This document shows positions 58,401-64,000 of a stretch of DNA of 64,000 bases, in pieces. The stretch spans positions 2,803,078 to 2,867,077 of the forward strand of contig CM035360.1 of NCBI GenBank assembly GCA_020137815.1, written 5' to 3'. Origin of the DNA: Hormiphora californensis (Eukaryota > Ctenophora > Tentaculata > Cydippida > Pleurobrachiidae). The stretch's first letter is position 1; every line of letters begins with the position of its first letter. The position numbers and the translations under genes were made by a program. The notes beneath the pieces are model-generated. The model did no database searches. It saw nothing but the letters and a program-made list of their open reading frames with translations, and was not told the DNA's origin.

Positions 58401-61400
58401 TTTGACGGGGTGTGTCGAGTGAGATAAAATAAACATTAAACTGCGTGCTGCAGTGAACTCTTCGTGTGTGTCTGGTCTCGTAACTATTCGCTCGATTTGG
58501 GGTGATTTTATCTCTCTCTCTGAATGATAGGTCCTATATATATATATAAAAGACCGTGCGTAGTAGACGCACACGAAGTTATTTCTAATAGCTTCACTAC
58601 CTCACTAGGTAAAATAGTTGTGCAGCCACCATGAAACTTATCTTGCCAGGAAGTTGTATAAACAGCCACGCCAATTATTTCAAGTAACTTGGTTACTCAA
58701 TATTAGCCGACAAGCGCAAACGCTAAGTAGGAGTCACTCAATTCAAATAGTCAAATTATGAATATGCGAGTGGAATTATTCTGCAAAGTACTAAACTAAA
58801 GTATTATAATACTTGCAGCTGGTTAAGAATACCTCATGACGTGTACATGGTACAGCAGACTATGCATGAGAGTAGTACCGGTGATTATTCGACCGCCCCG
58901 TGTTCAACAATTATAGATCTGTCTGGCGGTGCGAAACCCCGATTTGATTCTCAAAACAGTGCGCTCAGACAGGGTCTGAACAGAGCTAGAGCAGTACAGG
59001 CAGTACGAACAGTTTCTTTACCTGGTTATCTTGAAGAGCGGTGCAGGTCGTCGCAGGGTTATAGACTGCGCTCTCTTTCCCATTATCAACGGAAGACATT
59101 GAGAAAGATAGTTGGCGGTAAATCTTTTTGCGATCTGAAAATATTAAATATATTCAAAGAAAGAAAGAAAGAAATATATTCAAAGTGTACAACGAGTAAC
59201 GACGCATGGTTTCCTGCAATAAACATAATAGGGTAGAATGGGGTAAAATGGTTCACTTTCTAACGTTTTAGGTTCTAAAATACTCAATTTATACAGCAAG
59301 AAGAAAAAAATTATATAGGCTATCCAATGAAACGTTTTCCTTTCAGACGAGCTAAATTTTAAAATCTGAAAGTTTTATTTAATAGCTTAATTAATCAATT
59401 CAAAAAGTTTGGTAGGGCTTTTTTTGGAAATTTTGCACTGGGGTAAAGTGGTCCAGCCAATAGCATTGCTCGATTTTATCACGTACCTGGTGTTGTTAGA
59501 GCACTGGGGTAAAATGGTCCATGTTATCTTCAGTAATTTCTGTTCTGCTGGACCATTTTACCCCAGTGTGCTGGACCATTTTACCCCAGTATGGTATCAC
59601 GTGGTATTGGAGGCTCGATTTCATTGGCCCCAGGGTGAACCATTTTACCCCAGAGAGGGTGAACCATTTTACCCCAGTTTGACTAATTTGACAATTTAAT
59701 CAACTTAATAGTGGGTTTTTTGAAAAATTTTTATACCAAGTTTTAGAAGGATAAAAACCCTAACTGGCAGTTTTTGCAAAATTAAAATCGGCCCACTCAA
59801 ACAGAAATTACAGCAGTTTTAAAGCAAAAATTCGGAACAGAACGAGCAGGTCTCCGCTGGAGAAAAAGTCACGTGACTACATGTAATAACTAGGACCATT
59901 TTACCCCATACATGTGCCATTTTACCCCGTGGACCATTTTACCCCATTCTACCATAGAGGATAATCACTAATATATTGTATTGGAGTTGCCTTGTTCGAC
60001 CCTCCTCCCCCGCGTTTGAACAAAACAATATTGTAGGTGATATGCCGATCAACTTGAAGCAAAACTTACCATTTTTCTGGCCGCCCTTCTTCCTTGGAAG
60101 ATGGAGACTCCTCCACCTGCGGTTTGACCGTTGAGGTACCCCCAAAGAACTTTGTTGGTTAGACTTGATCGGTGCACTCTCCTGTTTAATTACTGCCTGA
60201 TTACAGTTCGAAGTCCTTTGAGTTTTGTTGGACTTTTTCTCTGATTTCTTGGACGTTCCACTGTCGTTTGATCCCCCGAAGAATGACATGACTTTCTGGG
60301 CTCTCTTACAGGATCTCTTAGTCGTGTCTTTACCTACAATTATATGTAATTAAGTATGGATGATACAAATTATTGAAATTGAATGATGAAATGTAAAAAA
60401 TATGACCACAAATTTCTACCAGGATTGGAGTTATTGGAAGTTAATCTCTTACCGATGTGATTGTAGATGTTTTTCTTGGCAACAGTCTCTAAATCTATCC
60501 ACCTTACGATATCCTTCGTTGTGCTTTGGTATAAGAACTTTTTCTGCAAAAACAGTTATTCAATATTCATTTTAGAGATCGATTTAAGTTACTTAAGTGT
60601 CAAGAGTCATATCAGGCGTGTGTTTCCTAAATCAATTCAGAAATTGAGTAATACTGTTACTAACAATAACAATGTTGAAGTGTAGCTTACCTGGCCAAGG
60701 GTCATCCCTTGTGATTTTGATTTCATAACAAAATCAATTTCGATCGAGTTGTGATTCTGAAATTATTTTTGATTTAGTGGTTGCAATTGATACTTTCATC
60801 AATGTTGGCATACGCTGCAGGCCACTCGTTAGAGGGATGTACCAGCATTGTGTCTACCACTCGGGCCCCTTTTTTGCTTCGGGATTCCCACGTTATAAGC
60901 ACATGAGAAGTTCTGTCAGTGTCACTACCTTACTGTACCTGTGGCGTCAGTTCAATAACAATTGAAGTCCCCCATGATGCAGTCATCCTACTGGAGATCT
61001 TACTGCAGTTTGTCGTGGTAAACCCCGCCCTGAAAGATATGATTGTTTTACGAAACGTTCTAGACTATACTTCGAAACGCCCTAGACTATACTTCGAAAC
61101 GCCCTAGACTATTCTTGGAAACGCCCTAGAATATTCTTAGAAATTGTGCTCTTTAACTTTCTTTTTTATTTATCTTATAGTTAAAGAACAATACACTCTT
61201 TACAATACACAATACACCTCTTTAGATTCTGACTCTGAGTTACTTCAACCTTTAGCTTCTGATTTCTGGGTAACTTCAATTTTTTAATAGCTTCTCAGAG
61301 AAACCTGTCTGCAGTGGCACTGTCACAAATCAAACGGTGCCAGACATAGAGAAAGAAAGGGTATAGCTGGGGTGACTGCTGCAGCTCAAATATATATTAT

Positions 61401-62963
61401 AACTATAATCGTAGTGGGAGCTCAACCCCACTCCACAGCCCTCTGACAGTGCTACCAAAATTGGTGTGATTTTGGTGATAGCTGTCTCATAGAGTGAGTT
61501 GACAGATCATTTACACTGCAAAGACATCAAAGATTGTTTCAAAATATTCATCTTGCTCTTACTCGATCACATAAAATATATGTGAATAAATTATAATATC
61601 TCTCTTATATACGATAAGAGCGAGAGAAATATTTTAACTCACTCCTAGATGTCTAATATTTTCCTGACATTCTATCATCCTATATCTTATAGATAAGCTC
61701 ATAATTAAATGGTGATCGAATGTCAGGAAAATATTAGACAGTTTTACTGATTGCATTTCGATAGTCAAACTTTTTCCCTCTTACCCCTCTCACACCACAA
61801 TTTCAATTTCCTAGCTAAAATTCTCACTCTCAGTCTCACCCTAGCTAGCTCTCACCCGTATAGCTCTCCCCTAGCTAGGTAATTCAAATATATACCTGGT
61901 TTTAATGGAAATAAAGCAGGCGGTGTGACTCTCGTCTGGAACCCATATATTCTCTGCTTCAATGATATTGATTATCAAATCAAACCGCTTGAGGACGAAC
62001 TGAACCTAGGGGATTTAATTTGATGAGCGAAAGGGCGATGAACATAGGGGACTGAAAAACAAAAAGAAAGACCAACCAAATAAGCTAGAAAGAGATAATG
62101 AGAACGAGAACGAGAAACAACTAATAACCCCACAGACATTCCACAGATATCCCAGTACCTTATCCCAGTATCAACTATGCTAACCTTTATTCTGGGTGGA
62201 AGTTGGTCTCTCCAGGAACTGCTTCCCCTTTCCGGGTGGCGGACGTCCTTTACTAGCCTGTGATCTTGTCGGAACTTGTAACTGCAAAAGGTATAGTATT
62301 ATCTAACTGTATACAGACCCTATCCAGGACCGTTTCATTGGCCAACATTTTATTCTGGAATAATTCGGTTTTAAAGCGTGACTTGTAGAGCATACGAATT
62401 CCCGAAACATATGCTAATCGATTTCCTCAAATTCCTATGCTCATCGATTTCCTTTTATTTTTTGCAGGACTGCTAGTTACCGTATTAGGAGATCCAGCGC
62501 TACAATCCACGGACCTTCTCCATCCTCCAGAGTTGGTGACCAGTTGAGCACTCTTCCAGCACGCCAAACAGATCCTCCTACTCGGGCTGTAGGAAGGGTG
62601 GTCGGAGATACTGGAAAGAGAGGAGGCTGACTGGCTTCTACTGGATCTATCCTTACAGCACATCTCACAGAAACCTTCTCGACAGATATCACAGCTGAAG
62701 GGTTAGTTGAACGTTAATGAAAGCTTTCAAAATTCGATATTTTCTTTGATAAAACCTTAACAAATGAGAGAGATCTCTCTACATTATCTCTCTCTGATAC
62801 ATAAATGCATAAATGTATTGGAGATACACTGAGCGACAATCGTAGAATGCTAATAACCAAATCAAAAAGTTTCGGCGCCATAGAACAATTTTGGTGATTG
62901 TTTGTTTGTTTAGGAACTTGGGAGACTAACCCCCCCCCCCCCCCCCGGCCCCCGGATACTGAG

Positions 62964-62998
<35 letters not shown>

Positions 62999-64000
62999 GC
63001 CCATACTATATATACCATTGGGTGATTGATAAAGGATATTTGCAGAGGGGACAGAGATTCCTTACGGAGTGACTCTGCTTTATCTGTCTCTTTAACGTTG
63101 AAACCTCCTCTGACAAATCACTGGAGAAGGTGTGGTGTGGAAATGATGATGTCATGAAAAATAAAAAATAAAAGTTGGCAAGATAGCAACAAAGCTATTA
63201 GAAAATAGGATAGATATAGCACCATAAGGAATAACTTCATGTAAATGATTTTCGCCCATGTCAATCAAAATTAAAATACCTGAGATGGCGTTGCAACTTC
63301 TCTTCTTCCTCTTTTTGTCGCGCCAGAACACTTTTTATGTGCTCCTGCTCTGAGGTGCTGTAATTTACTAGGTATTAGTGTCTCAGAATGAGGTGCTGTA
63401 ATTTGCTAGGTATTAGTGTCTCATGAAATGCATCCAGAATGAGGTGCTGTAATTTGCTAGGTATTAGTGTCTTGGAATGAGGTGCTGTAATTTGCTAGGT
63501 ATTAGTGTCAGGAACCGACCGAAACAAGTCAACAACCAAACAGAACTCGTTATATATGTCACGTGACTGGTTATCAGCCAATCAGGGACCAGTATTTCCT
63601 GATTCGGTCGGTTCCTGATAAGTGTCGTGGAATGAAATGCATCCACACAATTGTATAATTCTACAGGTATGTCTTTGCAGGGGTGTGGTACTATACTGCA
63701 TTACCGGACCCCGATTTACCAGGATTTTTGCCCGGTAAATTGGGGTTCGACTGTTATAGTAGGGATTTTGTGAGTGGCACAGAAAACAATAAAATGTTCA
63801 ATAACTACTACAGACCGGGTGTGGTCGAGTGACAAAGAAAACAACAATGCAGGCTTGCAGCTACGAAGCCTCAAACTTTTGGGACATGTATATGAGCTAT
63901 CATGGGTCTCAAATAATAATAAAATAATACTAAAATGCTAAGTTGTACCTGAATTGTGAAATAGCTGGAAGTACAGTTGACTCGATTTCAGAAACTTCTT
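55445..64000 (-). CDS. Synaptotagmin-like/rabphilin-type Rab effector (5' end outside window)
   Basis: Exons in gene order: 63949-64000 (runs off the window), 63280-63349, 63016-63120, 62481-62694, 62185-62281, 61896-61953, 60939-61029, 60691-60756, 60453-60543, 60070-60333, 57911-58073, 57712-57785, 57529-57614, 57038-57209, 56418-56564, 55944-56059, 55445-55706. Phases agree except 60070 to 58073, where an exon is probably missed. The first exons read EQEHIKSVLARQKEEEEKLQ, a Rab-binding helix. Next come CPLCKYPLS, CDICREGFCEMCCKD and RRICLACWKSAQLVTNSGGW, matching the FYVE-like finger of rabphilin/Slp proteins, including the W/SG-W after the last pair. A long basic, Ser-rich linker follows. 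The last three exons form one C2-like domain (GWVCLAVKWNYGGQIE ... LKVTCKFSRWRRGKLIIPLD ... ALELGAWFALQP). Slp proteins usually have two C2 domains; here the protein ends 32 residues after the first, and the Ca2+-binding Asp loops are not evident. Confidence 0.7.
56561..56690 (-). repeat. Duplicated acceptor of a Rab-effector exon
   Basis: ATCTCTGGAGGGGGAGGGTT ... AAAGTTTTAAATAGG at 56561 is repeated at about 56639. On the coding strand the shared part is a pyrimidine tract, CCAG and the first bases of the exon 56418-56564. Confidence 0.7.
56973..56999. other. Perfect hairpin in a Rab-effector intron
   Basis: CAGACAAGGG, a 7-base loop CTTTAAT, then CCCTTGTCTG. A partial copy, GACAAGGGGCTTTAATCCCT, lies just before it at about 56931. 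Confidence 0.85.
58143..58253 (+). mobile_element. hAT-like MITE, copy 4 (111 bp, exact TSD)
   Basis: CAGGAACCGACCGACACAAT to TTCGGTCGGTTCCTG, flanked on both sides by GTCTGGTG. In a Rab-effector intron. Confidence 0.95.
58841..59236 (+). CDS. Possible ORF, 131 codons, unknown
   Basis: An open frame antisense in a Rab-effector intron; KPRFDSQNSALRQGLNRARA and GYLEERCRSSQGYRLRSLSH look protein-like. It ends inside the terminal repeat of the element at 59228. No family recognised. It may be a gene fragment carried or cut by that element, or chance. Confidence 0.2.
   Translation: MYMVQQTMHESSTGDYSTAPCSTIIDLSGGAKPRFDSQNSALRQGLNRARAVQAVRTVSLPGYLEERCRSSQGYRLRSLSHYQRKTLRKIVGGKSFCDLKILNIFKERKKEIYSKCTTSNDAWFPAINIIG
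59228..59955. mobile_element. Element with repeated TGGGGTAAAATGGTCCA motifs
   Basis: GGGTAGAATGGGGTAAAATGG at the left (about 59231) is inverted at the right end (CCATTTTACCCCATTCTACC, to about 59952). Inside, about eight more copies of GGGGTAAAATGG occur: forward at about 59442 and 59506, reversed from about 59552 on. The switch in orientation is near 59540. No transposase. Confidence 0.75.
61650..61740. other. Long perfect stem-loop, 23-bp arms
   Basis: TGTCTAATATTTTCCTGACATTC (61650-61672) is exactly complementary to 61718-61740, with a 45-base loop. It lies in a Rab-effector intron. It could be a miniature foldback or a hairpin RNA precursor. Confidence 0.85.
62930..62998. repeat. Poly-C tracts
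   Basis: Two long C runs, about 16 and about 34 bases, separated by GGCCCCCGGATACTGAG, in a Rab-effector intron close to an exon donor. Run lengths may be inexact in the assembly. They can form G-quadruplex on the other strand. Confidence 0.8.
63357..63508 (-). repeat. Repeat of the region upstream of a Rab-effector acceptor
   Basis: GAGGTGCTGTAATTTGCTAG plus GTATTAGTGTC occurs four times, starting at the 5' boundary of exon 63280-63349. On the coding strand each unit has AATTACAG/CACCTC. The last unit is interrupted by a MITE at 63509. Confidence 0.8.
63509..63617 (+). mobile_element. hAT-like MITE, copy 5 (109 bp)
   Basis: CAGGAACCGACCGAAACAAG to TTCGGTCGGTTCCTG. Flanks ATTAGTGT and ATAAGTGT match at 7 of 8 bases. 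Confidence 0.92.
63703..63753. mobile_element. pogo-like MITE remnant
   Basis: ACCGGACCCCGATTTACCAG ... TAAATTGGGGTTCGACTG, a short, decayed copy of the 20388 family. Confidence 0.5.

Noticed and set aside
60235-60310. KVMSFF in the Rab-effector linker as a second PIP-box
   Set aside because: Spacing of the Gln to the aromatic pair is wrong by one residue, and the protein context is vesicular, not nuclear.
1-64000. CRISPR arrays, bacterial operons, rRNA genes
   Set aside because: None seen. Direct repeats here are minisatellites without spacer diversity, and the genes have introns.

Overview
This is eukaryotic nuclear DNA from an animal, most likely a non-vertebrate. The genes are interrupted by many short GT-AG introns. 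They include animal-type families: a rhodopsin-class GPCR, a synaptotagmin-like Rab effector, a PHF7/G2E3-type PHD protein and a MADF domain. Dinucleotide satellites, foldback elements and MITEs fill the introns. I cannot place the species; a sponge or other early-branching invertebrate would fit. Gene models below were assembled by hand from reading frame, splice sites and intron phase.

Layout. 1-3.6 kb: a large foldback transposon and related repeats. 3.9-10.7 kb (+): a KH-domain RNA-binding protein gene with a foldback in several introns and an apparently frame-disrupted 3' part. 11.2-12.3 kb (-): a 135-codon single-exon ORF and a two-exon gene resembling the KEOPS subunit GON7. 12.65-24.9 kb (-): an 18-exon gene for a protein of about 1,150 residues joining a PHF7/G2E3-type PHD module, a PCNA-binding-like peptide, C2H2 fingers and a MADF domain. 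25.0-31.2 kb: a CR1/L2-like LINE with two long ORFs, bounded by related roughly 1-kb direct repeats. 31.5-51.3 kb (+): a complete 18-exon prolyl endopeptidase gene (703 aa, catalytic Ser/Asp/His all present). Its introns hold a frameshifted MATH/BTB-like gene on the same strand and a GPCR gene on the opposite strand. 51.3-55.4 kb: mostly non-coding, with a long CA satellite. 55.4-64 kb (-): a Rab effector gene (Rab-binding helix, FYVE-like zinc finger, one C2-like domain) whose 5' end lies outside the window.

Repeats. Five copies of a roughly 110-bp MITE carry 8-bp target duplications (hAT-like). A second family has pogo-like CAGTCGGACCCCGATT ends. Long inverted repeats occupy at least six introns. 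A tRNA-headed SINE lies in a PREP intron.

The most unusual signal is that minisatellites in several unrelated genes are built from the intron/exon junction itself. Tandem units carry polypyrimidine + AG + the first bases of the exon, and the functional exon start is usually the last copy. I see this clearly at KH exon 4 and PREP exons 5, 10 and 13, with weaker cases at the PHF gene, KH exon 3 and two Rab-effector exons. A donor-side version occurs at PREP exon 17.
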